The translations under genes and the position numbers were made by a program. This document shows positions 7,629-17,570 of a stretch of 21,034 bases of DNA, piece by piece. Under the pieces are notes generated by a model. It was not told the origin of the DNA, did no database searches, and saw nothing but the letters and a program-made list of their open reading frames with translations. This DNA comes from Perkinsus chesapeaki (taxonomy: Eukaryota; Perkinsozoa; Perkinsida; Perkinsidae), in NCBI GenBank assembly GCA_013115145.1, contig JAAPAO010000442.1, forward strand, positions 1 to 21,034, written 5' to 3'. Numbering within the stretch: position 1 is the stretch's first letter; each line of letters starts with the position of its first letter.

Positions 7629-7744
7629 TGTGGAACGCAAGTAAACTTATAATAGTAGGAGGTATAAGTTAATATATGGAGGGGCTGCGGGAGCCCTGAG
7701 CTTAGCTACAGCTATAAGGGACAATAATTGTGTCAGTCACCACA
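7629..7744 (-). repeat. Candidate 116-bp LTR of the Gag remnant
   Basis: On the minus strand this stretch begins TGTGG and ends CCACA, a 5-bp inverted pair of the TG...CA kind seen at LTR ends. It ends 3 bp before the candidate primer site. I found no second copy in the window, so the opposite LTR is missing or diverged, and the call is tentative. Confidence 0.35.
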
Positions 7745-8175
7745 GCCTTGCCGATCGCCGTGATAGCAGTATTCGGCCTTTACGCTAAATGAATCTCTAA
7801 CATCATATTGTTCTTCCCCTAGATATCATCCAAAAAAGAGTATAAATAGGGTCACTGATTTGGATATTTGTGATTTGGATATGTCACTCAGGTGCTGAGC
7901 CAGGTAGCTCTTGCCACGCCCGGAATGTCCCGCTCATGCTAAGTTGCGGCTGCGGCTCGTAGCCGACTCGAGCATTCACCGTATCGCGTCGGCAGATTGG
8001 GAAAATGGCACAGAATTATCAAGAAGTACTTTCTCAATCGCGGCCGTCGTAACACCACTGCACGCGCACACACTGTCGGCCTTCTGGTGCAAAGTCTCCA
8101 TTCTATTATAGTACAGGCGGCTCTCTCAATGCCTTCAGTCGCTGATTCGAGAGACCATATTTTCTTGAGCTACTA
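7745..8175. other. Unassigned spacer in the remnant zone
   Basis: No convincing gene. There is a TATAAATA string at 7841-7848 and a twice-repeated GATTTGGATAT near 7856-7883. The region is probably diverged transposon sequence. Confidence 0.4.
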
Positions 8176-8199
8176 CTACTCTCTCATATTTCCTTGAGC
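8157..8199 (+). repeat. Imperfect 16-bp direct repeat
   Basis: CATATTTTCTTGAGCT and CATATTTCCTTGAGCT lie about 27 bp apart with one mismatch. No function is apparent. Confidence 0.5.
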
Positions 8200-8568
8200 T
8201 GTACTAGGCGTGTCCTTGTGGTCAAGAATGAACGTTTCAACATTTTTTTCAGTACGGGCCGCCGACAGGGAATCACTGACAGTCTTGAGGTTCCTACTCA
8301 CAACCCAAGGTGCGAGATCGCTTAATCGGCGTATTTTTGTTCTTTCACCAGAACCGTTTCTGGCATTAACCATGCATATATCCTTCTCGGATGGTGTAAG
8401 AGGTAATGGTGGATGATAATTACTCAAGAAAGTCAACGCATCCACCATAGTACAGTACTTGCGAGTAGCTTGTAGGTAGCTTGCGAGACACGACTTGAAT
8501 GCTTTGAAGTGAACAGGAATAGCACGCTGGAGTGATAGTTGAGCGGGTGTATAACGATTGGTACACAT
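8176..8568 (-). CDS. Unrecognised open frame next to array C
   Basis: An open frame of 130 codons that I do not recognise. Its first residues are encoded by array block C, so that start is unlikely; internal Mets occur further on. It is moderately basic, with no transmembrane segment and no motif I can name. It lies among degraded elements and is most likely a fragment of an old element protein, or a chance frame. Confidence 0.2.
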   Translation of the reverse strand: MCTNRYTPAQLSLQRAIPVHFKAFKSCLASYLQATRKYCTMVDALTFLSNYHPPLPLTPSEKDICMVNARNGSGERTKIRRLSDLAPWVVSRNLKTVSDSLSAARTEKNVETFILDHKDTPSTAQGNMRE

Positions 8569-8665
8569 AAATTACGTACACATGAAACTCGTAAACGGAA
8601 TTTTTGACCTTTAACTGGTACACCAATTTCCCATACACTCAAATCTCTGTCGACGAGATGTGATA
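8555..8665 (-). repeat. 15-bp degenerate tandem array, block C
   Basis: GTACAC-type cores start at 8561, 8576, 8591, 8606, 8618 and 8633, in the opposite orientation to blocks A and B. The sequence 8557-8630 is the near-exact reverse complement of block A. At 8664 the array is interrupted by the DDE transposon and resumes as block D at 11188. Confidence 0.8.
8664..8665. other. TA target dinucleotide, left side of the DDE transposon
   Basis: TA stands immediately before the terminal CAGTACGTGTC of the left inverted repeat. The matching TA is at 11188-11189. TA duplication is the hallmark of the IS630/Tc1/mariner superfamily. Confidence 0.85.
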
Positions 8666-8854
8666 CAGTACGTGTCATCTAGAAATGCGCGCGAAAGGCG
8701 GGCAAATTTTTCGCCAGCTAGATCGAATTTCACCTTATTTCCTTTTCTGTCGAATTCTATGACCTCGATTACCCATAAATCCAAGCCGGGCAGCTGAGAC
8801 TCGAACAAAAAATTTTTTAGCTGTTTTCGTGCCGGAAGACGCGACGTGCTGGCG
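8666..8854. repeat. Left terminal inverted repeat of the DDE transposon
   Basis: 189 bp, reverse-complementary to 11032-11187. The outer part (8666-8793) aligns without gaps with scattered substitutions. An inner AT-rich stretch (about 8797-8833) is absent from the right copy. Alignment resumes at GGAAGACGCGACGTGCTGGCG (ending 8854). Confidence 0.88.
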
Positions 8855-8942
8855 CGCACCGCCGCATATTGCGCGCTAGCACGCGCTCATTGAACCACCC
8901 AATATTATATCAGTAACCATAAGTCATAACGGTATTTTAATA

Positions 8943-11118
8943 ATGCACTCACCAAGTGACTCGACCGAGGCGCTCGGCCCAAGCCAGAGCTCTGCTACTT
9001 CCACTGGGTTATCGGCTTCCAACGCGGAGGAGGACCTCACTCCTCACTATAAGAGAACACTCGCTAAGGCCAAGGCCAAGGGGCGCCCCAAGAAGTCTCT
9101 CCGACTCAAGGCTGTGAAGGGATCAAGTGAAGAGCCTGTCACCCCTCATTTGCATAAGTATGATACCCGCAACCAGCCTTTAACGAGAGCTCAGAAGCGC
9201 GACATGAGTCGCAAGCCCAAGCCTCCTGTTAAAAGGCAAAAGTCGGTATTACTTCCTCGCAAGGGTACTAGGCCCCAAAGCAAAGGAGTCAGAGCCGAGC
9301 GAGAAGCTCGAAGAGTTGAACGCGATGAAGAAGTCAATAACTTACTTGACAGCTTGCGACTTCAGAATCCGTTAGACGAGATGTCCCTTCACTTGAAGAA
9401 AAGGCTAGCTGTGTATATATCGCTTACCCAGCTCTATGGCTGTTATGGATGGAAGTCGCGGACTGTTGTTGAAGAGTTTGTGGCTGACCTGCTTGACCTC
9501 AAGCCTTCATCGGGTCGAAGGTGGTCTCACGAGTACGAGACCAACCACTTCTTGGAGGAAGACCGCCGAGGAAAGCACTCGAAGGTCAGAAGTCCTGTGT
9601 ATGATCGTGAGTACGACGGTTTCCGGCACTACCGATGGACAACCTAACCTGACAGCAGACGCTCTCACTGACTGGGTCAATTCAGACTTGCAGCTCAACG
9701 ACGAGGACAAGTACTCAAGTCGAACGGTCTCACGGTGGTTACATGCTTTGGGGTTTTCAGTTCACTCGGTGGAGAACACTCTGTACGTCGACGGTCATGA
9801 AAGGGAAGATGTGGTGGCTGACAGAAAGCGTCTTTACAACGAGCTGGAAGAGGTGAGGCCTTCTCTATTGACTATAGATGATTCTACTTTGGAACAAGTT
9901 GATAATGAAGGCGCTACTCATGTTCTCATCTCACAAGATGAAAAAATCCATCATAGTGGAGATACACAGCGACGCTATTGGTCGGATGGCCGCTTCACCA
10001 AGCTGAGACAGAAGTCGTTGGGCCGTACTGTTATGACATCTGATTTTCTTTCTGAGATCTACGGATTCGTTCGGTACAGCGAGGAAGACATCCTTGTTCC
10101 TGGAGAACGGACAGGCTCGGTTTTAGATGTTGCAGCGGATGGCTATTACAACAACGACCGGTGTTTGGTGGATTTTCTGGAGTGCAGCGAGGCAGTCAAG
10201 ACTCTCAGTGGTGGTAAACTAGGGTGCGTATTTTTGACTGATAGAAGCCCCATACACTGCAAGCATCCTGAAGACGGCCTCAATGCGAAGGCTATGAATG
10301 TCAAGCCTGGAGGGAAGCAGTCGATGATGGGCTCAGGCTGGTTCGAGCGCAACGGCGAGCGTGTCGTGCAGGATATGGTGTTCCCTTCGGACCATCCTCG
10401 CTATCCGGGCCAACCTAAAGGCCTGAAGCAAGTGGTGGCCGAACGGTTTGGTGAAGCTACTGTGTTGGGGAAAAAGCAAGATGAGTTGGTCAAGCTCCTA
10501 TCCGCATGCGATGACTTCGCCTCGCAGAGGACTCTTCTCCAGGAGCAGGGGGAAGCTCGTGGTGATCGCGTAATCTACGGAGTGAAGTTTCATCCCGAAT
10601 TGGCACCTATAGAAGCTGCATACAGGTCAGTCGCTAAGGCGGTCAGAATAGGGAAGTCCTCCGGGTCGTCGGCTAAGTTCGTGGAGCGTGTTGAAGAATG
10701 TAAGCAGCCGGCTGATTTGACACTTACTCTCATCCGGAAGCACTTCCGATCCGTCAGAGAGTACCTCAAGTGCTACGTTCAAGAAATGACGCTGGAAGAG
10801 ATTAGAAAGCTTAGGAAGACCCGTCGTAAGCATCGCGGACCGGCACCTATTCTACCTGCTCGTGCAGAGCCGTGCGGGGCTGGCAGATTCAACCGTACTC
10901 GTCTAGATCGGCAATGCAGTACCCCTCCTGTAGTTACTAGTTACTTTATTAGTGTGGGCAACTATGAATGTGTAGAGTTGAGTCTTACTGGGGTGGAACG
11001 AACCAAACTGGTAATTTATGGCAAGTATACACGCCAGCACGTCGCGTCTTCCAGCACGTCAGCCCGGCCTGGATTTATGGGTAATCGAGGTCGTAGAATT
11101 CGACAGAAAAGGAAATAA
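8943..11118 (+). CDS. DDE transposase with one small intron
   Basis: The first exon runs 8943-9606 and the second from 9659 (or 9656) to 11118, about 707 residues. The intron starts GTGAGT (9607), has a branch-like CTAAC (9644-9648) and ends CAGCAG (two possible acceptors). Either length (49 or 52 nt) restores the frame exactly. The N-terminus is a basic, disordered region with 'KAKAKGRPKK', followed by a helical DNA-binding region that includes 'RTVSRWLHALGF'. Then come 'VDGHEREDVV' and a catalytic domain like the eukaryotic DDE endonucleases of the IS630 group: first Asp in 'SQDEKIHH' (codon 9937), second Asp in 'FLTDRSP' (10240), Glu in 'HPELAPIEAAY' (10612). 'MNVKPGGKQ' and 'YPGQPKGLKQV' are further family-like blocks. 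The last 30 or so codons run into the right inverted repeat, so the true C-terminus may be shorter. Confidence 0.85.
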
Positions 11119-11187
11119 GGCGAAATTCAATCTGGCTGGCGAAAAATTTGCCCGCCTTTGGCGCGCATTTCTAGATGACACGTACTG
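11032..11187. repeat. Right terminal inverted repeat of the DDE transposon
   Basis: 156 bp, the complement of 8666-8854 with one large gap. The transposase reading frame passes through its inner part before stopping at 11118. Read outward, both copies stay open in one frame for about 50 codons, with similar predicted peptides. This may be chance. Confidence 0.88.
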
Positions 11188-11335
11188 TACACCGAAAATT
11201 GGTTCAGGGCCAAGTAGCACACAAAAACCTCGTTCATATGAGTGTCGTACACGAAGATTTGGTTCAGTTCGATCTCGTACTCCCCGAACTCGTACACCCG
11301 AGGGCTCGTGCACTTTCGTGGAGTTTTTTCAGTTC
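11188..11335 (-). repeat. 15-bp degenerate tandem array, block D
   Basis: Units start at 11202, 11217, 11232, 11247, 11262, 11277 and 11292, exactly 15 bp apart, then 11308. The approximate unit is GTACACNNNAANNTC, the same orientation as block C. Its first unit is split by the DDE transposon insertion. The right end of the array lies near 11,335, next to the tRNA-like stretch. Confidence 0.85.
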
Positions 11336-11344
11336 AGTAGGGAG

Positions 11345-11396
11345 ATGACTAGCTTGGTAATCCAGAGGTCGAGCGTTCAATTCCCAGTGGCGACAT
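11345..11396 (+). other. tRNA-like 3' half (degenerate)
   Basis: 'AGGTCGAGCGTTCAATTCCC' followed by 'AGTGGCGACA' resembles the variable loop, T-arm (B box GTTCAATTCC) and acceptor 3' strand of a tRNA. The T-stem does not pair well, and I find no matching 5' acceptor strand (GTCGCCA) upstream, so it is not an intact tRNA gene. It could be a tRNA pseudogene or the head of a tRNA-derived element. It sits exactly between the repeat array and the AT-rich host DNA. Confidence 0.35.
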
Positions 11397-12221
11397 AACT
11401 GGCAAGCTTTCTCTGCCCGACGGAGCGATTAGCACTTTTTGGGGTATCAATATTGAGTCAATGCGAATATCAAGTCAATATCAATATCGAGTCATGTCCT
11501 TTAGTACTGAAAGGATGAGCATTCCAATGGTATCCGTGGTTAGGTTTGAATGATTCGCTATAACAAACTTCCTAACAAAAACATGAATTTTGCGCGCATT
11601 TCTAAGCTGTAATTGCTAAAAATTTGTTGCACAGGTTTTGCACGATTTTTTTATTCTTGCTATTGGCGAGGAGTTTAGCTCTGAAACTTTGAGGGTATAC
11701 TTGTCATGCATAGGGAATATACTGTATACCTGAGGTACTCATTGATTGGCTAACCTTATTTGTTGTGAAAGCCTAGAAAACACGAGTTGCTAAGAATGTG
11801 TTGCGCGGTGTATTATTTGCATCTTGTTAGATTATATATTGTTTAACACATTGACCGGTGATGTCACTTTCGAAAATCTCATAAATGACAATATTATCGT
11901 GGTGATCATGTAAATGCTGTTATTGATGATGATGATGATGATGATACATGCGGAATTATGAATGATTATATAACTGTTATCGTTATAAATAATAGCCACT
12001 TGCTATGCTGAAATGTTATCTATTATCATTTTCACTGCTGGTATTTAATACCTACCAATCTATTAGTACTTGTTGCTGTCGACTTGGGTACGGTAGCATT
12101 CTCAACTGATCATCTACTGTCTGATCCATTATCCAGATATGTTAATATTCTCTTCGATTGGAGTCTTATCTAATAATAATACATCACCATCATCATCACC
12201 ATTCCAATATTGAAAGTATTG
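11397..12221. other. Intergenic DNA between the mobile cluster and the channel gene
   Basis: No open frame of note on either strand. Base composition drifts from mixed to very AT-rich here. There are repeats of CAATATCRAGTCA type (11446-11496), a diverged pair of GTTGCTAA-type segments (about 11609 and 11786), and a (TGA)n microsatellite at 11927-11944. It should contain the 3' end of the channel transcript, but no clear polyadenylation signal stands out. Confidence 0.5.
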
Positions 12222-15200
12222 TCACATAACACTTCTACCTACCCCTCGAGATATCTTTTTCAGCATTTCTTCTTCAGCAGCATGTTCGTCGTCTAAGTTG
12301 GTAAATATCTTCATATATTTGACGTTGTTATATTCACAATGCATCTTTGGAACATACAGTATATTTCCAAACCTTATTGGGATCACCTCATCTTCATAGT
12401 CATCGTCATCGTCATCATCATCATTATCGGTAATCACCAATGATTCATCCATCATCACAGAACCAGATACCATTCCGGTAGCTCGTAGAGGATGTGAATT
12501 GACCTACAATAATGATAATAATAGTAACAACAACAATAATATGATGATGTGATGATAGTGATTATTATAATGATACCTCTAGTCTTCTAGTACTCGTCCT
12601 TCTTCTTGTTCTTGTACGTGTTGTTCTTGTTATTTGTCTTGAAAGCATGTCTCTCCTTCTGGAGTAATACTTTTTAATATCTTTATTGATTTGATTATAT
12701 TCTTGTACGAGAATATTAGTATCGACATCATCTAACTGATCATATTCATCGCTTAAGTGTTGAGAAACAGAATGAAGGAGATGGATAAGGTTATTAAGCT
12801 TCTTACGTAATGTCTAAAAACAACATCATTACAACCATCATAATACCATATAATCAAACATGCTATTGGTTTAGCTAGTTATGTTATAACTACAGTATGT
12901 TTATTAATAACGCATTGTTATTACTATCATTGTCATTACCGTGTCAATATCCTTAGTTATTCTTCGGCTTTTAATCGCCCAACGATGAGCATCAACAGAA
13001 AAATGAGGATGTAGACAACCGTGAACTGTGACAATATTATTATTGATGATGATGAATTATTATTATTATCATAAATACAGTTGATGTATTACAGTAATTA
13101 TGATGATGGTTTGTTGTTACTATTGATGATAATAAATTATTGGATATATTGTAATCTAATTGTAGGATAAATATTACATGGTCATTGACCAAATATTAAG
13201 TACTGTATCATCTCTATTAGTCTTACTATTATATTCACTTTTATCTTGTAGTAGTTTTGTTGTTGTTGTTGATGGCATCTTTTCCTTTTCCTCATCATTC
13301 TTTTGATCCTCTTGTTTTTGATTTTTCAAGTTATTATAATAATAAGAATAATCACCACGAAACTCTTCAGCATAAAAGTGCCAAATCCTATCAACACCTT
13401 TGTAAGAATATTTACCATACGATGATGATGATGGTTTAGTAGGGTAGGAAGTTGGGTAGGATATAGGGACAAAATCATCGTTGTTATTATTATTATTATC
13501 TTCTTCTTCTTGTTGCTGCTGCTGCATCTTTTTATTATTAATGTTGTTATATTGTGGAATATTCAATGGACTACTACTACTACTACTACATAATATTTTC
13601 TCAACTTCTTGTATTGTAACATAGTGATGTCTATTCTTCTAAAAGATTATGACATTTCAAGCGACAACGAGAGTATATAATATTATTATTATTACAGGTG
13701 TATTATATTTTATATAATTTAATGATTTTGCCATATCATATCTTTTCGGCCAGCATATACTTGTTAAAGAATCTTTTCGTCTTAGAATCCAGTGTCGTAT
13801 ACATACACATCTAAGATAGTAGTAGTAGTAATAATAATAATAACAAGATAATTACATATCTGCAACGAAATTGCCTTCGACCACATTTTCCTCAATAAAT
13901 CTCTTATATTGTTGAAATGCATCAAGAACAATAACAAGGAAGAATGTTATCATAACAAAAAAGCATACTAAACCATATAACATATAGTAACTAATAAAAT
14001 AATAATAATAACAATAACAACAACAAAGATCACCATTAGTGATGATGATTATTAATAACAGTATTATTATTACAGGAATATAAACTCTTTATCAATAAAT
14101 TCATTTAATGCCTCATCAAATGGCCATACACCAATCATCATTTGTATCTATTATCTATTAGCAATTGTTGTTGATGTTATTATTATTATATACTAGTACT
14201 ACCTCAGCTCTAAGTGCATTAAATATTGAACTAAATGGTAGAAATGATGTACCAATACTCCAATTACCAATTTGTGCGAATATCATTAATATAAGGAATA
14301 ATATTGTTACAAAATTAATTAAATGTGGACCAGCAAAGTAAAATGTCTAAAAAGATGATGATGATGATGATGATGGGAGAAGAGTAAATGTCACATTAAT
14401 GATCGATATTATTCTTAATCAGTTCCAGTTGAATCAAAACGGTACGGTGGTATAAGGCTGCTATGGATTTATAATAATTATGTCATGTTCGGGATGGATG
14501 ATGATGATAACTTTATAAAAATATCGATAATTATTGATTATAATAATCGTGTTACTCATTATTGAATTTATAATTTATCACTCTTAATTCTAATATGACT
14601 ATTGTTGTTCTTGTTGTTTTTGTTGTTGTTTACCATTTCCAATAATGCTATTCTGGGATGTGCATGTATTATATATAATGCTCTCCATCCACATATTGTC
14701 ATACCTATAATTGTACCTACTACTATATAATTAAGCTATATGTTGTAGGAGGAGGAGGCTATAATTAGTATTATTAATAACATTATTATTACAAATATCT
14801 ATTATAAAATAATTATTTGTCATCTTATCTAGATCTCTAGTTACTGCATAATATAACTGCTATTAATGGATAATCATAATGCATCAGCTTAACCCTAATC
14901 ATCATACCTCAATATCATCATCATTATCATATATTGTTGTTGTTGTTGTTTTATTATCATATAAATATAATATTATATCATCATAACGTAATATAAATGT
15001 ATGTAATATAACCCTTAAAAACATAATACATAAAAATACCTGAACACCAAAAACAACAACAACAACAACAACAACAGAGACAGCAGAGACAACAGAGACA
15101 GCAGAGACAACATTATCATAATTATTTTTGTTATTACCAAAGTAAATAATATAGGTTTTATCCTATGATTCTTATGCATTACTTTATTATTATCATTATT

Positions 15201-17448
15201 ATCGATATTCTGTTTACTATTATTATATTGATAATAATCATCATCATAATCATCGCCATTATCCAATTTCTTTGATTTTCTTTGTAATTCTCTATTATGA
15301 TTTGCCTCTTCTTCCTCTTCGTCGTCGTCGTGGTGGTCGTCAGTTCTATTATTTTTATGTAGTATTATTCTATAATTATCATATACCCAATAATAATACA
15401 TATCAACTATTAAAGTAATTATACCAATACATATCTATAAAAAAGGGGGTCTAATACTATTATAAAATAATGATAATGTTATAATAATAATAATAATCAT
15501 CATCATACACTTAGCGATATAAATACAATAAACAATATGCTCTGATATGATGATGATGATCGATAATTATCATTATTATTATATAATCCTTCTTCTCCTT
15601 CTCCATCTTTTCTTATTAAATTCCTCATACTAGTAATATATGTTCTGATCGAAAGCTTGTTATTAATTGGATTAATTCTACACTCGGTTTGAACCTATGT
15701 TAATAATAATAATAATATCATTTATTAACCTTAGCTATCACTGCTGCTGCTTTTCAACCCCAATAACAATAACACTGTTATTATTATTATTACATAAGTA
15801 AATATTCTTAATAATGGATGATAAAATGAAACTTTAATATAAATAGATTCGATATCATAACCAAGCCAATCAGTCGAAATAACATTATTATTATTATCAT
15901 CATCTAACATAACGAAAGTAATAGTAATAATAGTCATTATCGTTGAATAATGAGGTGATTACTACTTTTAAAATTATTTGTAGTAATATAAGGTGATGTT
16001 AAATATAAATGATGGTAATTATTATTGGTAATATTAATTATACCCCAATTATTATTAGTATTATTATAATCAAATGGATATGTACAATTCGGATGTAGGT
16101 GAATAATGTCATTATTATTATTATCATATATACTACTACATGCCTAAATACATCAATATAGCAATAATAATAATATATTATGCAAATAATATAATTACTA
16201 CTACTACTACTACTTGTAAACATCCACCATTCATTGATGTTAATGATTGACCATCATGAATTAATGATGGACATGATAATGCAACATGGGATTCATCTAG
16301 GGATGTATTATAATAATAATTATTAATATTATCAACAACATTATAAGAATAAGATTCGCAGTTGGGTGGACGTTCATATTCTTTAATAATTCTGGATATC
16401 GGCATAATCGCCATCGAGGAATATGATGATGACGTTTGATTATTATTATTGTTATTTATGCTGGTAGTAGTAGTAGTAGTAATATTATTATTAACCATCG
16501 TCATATTATTACTATCATCATATAATAGTATTTTATCCATAATCCCGACTGATGGATATATTACATTTTTAGTATGTCTATTAATATTTATCAATATATG
16601 ATAATATTCAACACTAGTAGTACTACTTTAATAATAATGTTTCATGCTCTTTTGTAAAATGATAATAGTCATCATCCTTATTATTATTATAACAGGAAGT
16701 AACATGCCTTTTTCTATTTACCATTAATAATGGCCACATTACAACTACTGGATTACTACTACTACTACTACTATAATAATAATAATAATACGAAGCAGTA
16801 GTAGTAGTGTTATAATTATTATTACGTAACTATGTAATATGATAATTATTATTATCATATAGTTATTATTATTATTACAATAGGATTAAATATAAATGAT
16901 TGAATTGATGGATAATAAATATCCTTTATCCAATAATGTAGTATATCAATATCATCATAATGATCATAATCATTAGTTCTATAAAGTTCTATAGGGGATA
17001 ATACCTTTAATTTATCCTGTTAACATCATAATAATAATAATAATTAATATACTACTACTACTACCTGTATAATATTTTTAATATCTAACATATCCGATGC
17101 TACTGATAATGTCTCAATTGACAATGTTATTATACCAAGAATAACACATACTAATGATATAAATGATAATAATAATAATATATAATGATTATTATTATTA
17201 CAACTAAATAGTACTTCCCTTTTTATAGATGTTAACATATTATTCTCTAACGTTAATCTATCAATAAAGTTTTGTAAATGTAATGGTGGTGATGATGATG
17301 ATGGTAGTGTGGAATGAGCAGCAGCAGCAGCAGTAGCATTATAATCCTCTTCTTCTTCTTCTTGTTCAAGTTGTTGTTTACCTTGTTTAATAGTGGAATT
17401 ACGTTGAATTATTGATGGTGTAACTTTATTAAACATATTTATAAACAT
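12222..17448 (-). CDS. Polycystin (PKD2/TRPP)-type cation channel, 19 exons
   Basis: Exons, in gene order: 17448-17065, 17016-16879, 16829-16792, 16770-16627, 16577-16214, 16143-15966, 15903-15794, 15694-15509, 15434-15138, 15039-14908, 14735-14634, 14346-14203, 14147-14074, 13990-13856, 13810-13696, 13638-13227, 13025-12940, 12813-12577, 12503-12222. All junctions are GT-AG and in phase, giving 1185 residues. S1 is at about 88-111. A long glycosylation-site-rich extracytosolic domain follows ('IDILHYWIKDIYYPSI', 'DWLGYDIESIYI'), matching the polycystin TOP domain. S2 is at 503-526, S3 at 607-629, S4 at 658-680 ('GWRALYIIHAHPRIALLEM'), S5 at 697-717 ('FLILMIFAQIG'), the pore helix at 740-749 and S6 at 764-789. 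The C-tail has a coiled-coil-like helix (about 1014-1060), an Arg-rich segment and a poly-Asp run. Polycystins are Ca2+-permeable channels of cilia, ER or plasma membrane. The pore loop 'MMIGVWPF' lacks the Asp of the classic LGD filter. An in-frame TGA lies just before the start. The gene symbol is a family-level call; orthology is untested. Confidence 0.85.
16792..16829 (-). other. 38-nt microexon of the polycystin gene
   Basis: The flanking exons (17016-16879, phase 0; 16770-16627, one leading base) cannot be joined directly. This 38-nt piece has an acceptor (ACATAG) and a donor (GTATTA) and reads open in the one frame that fits (LRNNNYNTTTTAS). It repairs the phase exactly. It is low-complexity, so support is the phase logic, not conservation. 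Confidence 0.65.
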
Positions 17449-17570
17449 AATTATATATCAAATTATTATACTATAACGCTAACAAAGTCAATGATGATGA
17501 TTATTATTATTATGTTGTTGATGATGAAGTAATTATAATGTATACATTATCCATATTCTTCTTCTTCTTG
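17449..17570. other. Short intergenic spacer, channel / carrier genes
   Basis: 122 bp of AT-rich DNA between the stop of the upstream carrier gene and the start of the channel gene, both on the minus strand. It must hold both a transcript end and a promoter. Only ATG/TTG triplet runs are visible. Confidence 0.5.

Larger units (their letters stand above)
8666..11187 (+). mobile_element. IS630/Tc1/mariner-superfamily DDE transposon, about 2.5 kb
   Basis: Long terminal inverted repeats (8666-8854 and 11032-11187) begin and end with CAGTACGTGTCATCT and its complement, flanked by TA on both sides. The starting CAGT is common at Tc1/mariner-type termini. Inside is a single transposase gene with a DDE triad and one likely intron. 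Removing the element and one TA rejoins the 15-bp array of blocks C and D in register to within about one base. This confirms both ends and shows that the element landed inside the array. The two inverted repeats differ by point changes and by a gap of roughly 35 bp missing from the right copy, so the insertion is not brand new. Confidence 0.9.

Noticed and set aside
7841-7848. TATAAATA as a promoter
   Set aside because: No gene follows on the plus strand, and such strings are common by chance in AT-rich DNA.
9436-9658. Frameshift mutation in the DDE transposase
   Set aside because: GTGAGT, CTAAC and CAG signals with the exactly fitting length make an intron the simpler reading. The overlapping open frame is chance.
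11345-11396. Functional tRNA gene
   Set aside because: No 5' acceptor strand, no clean anticodon stem and a mispaired T-stem; only a 3'-half resemblance remains.
16038-16223. 61-codon hydrophobic minus-strand frame
   Set aside because: The phase-consistent channel exon here (16143-15966) uses a different frame, with Cys and glycosylation sites that fit the TOP domain.
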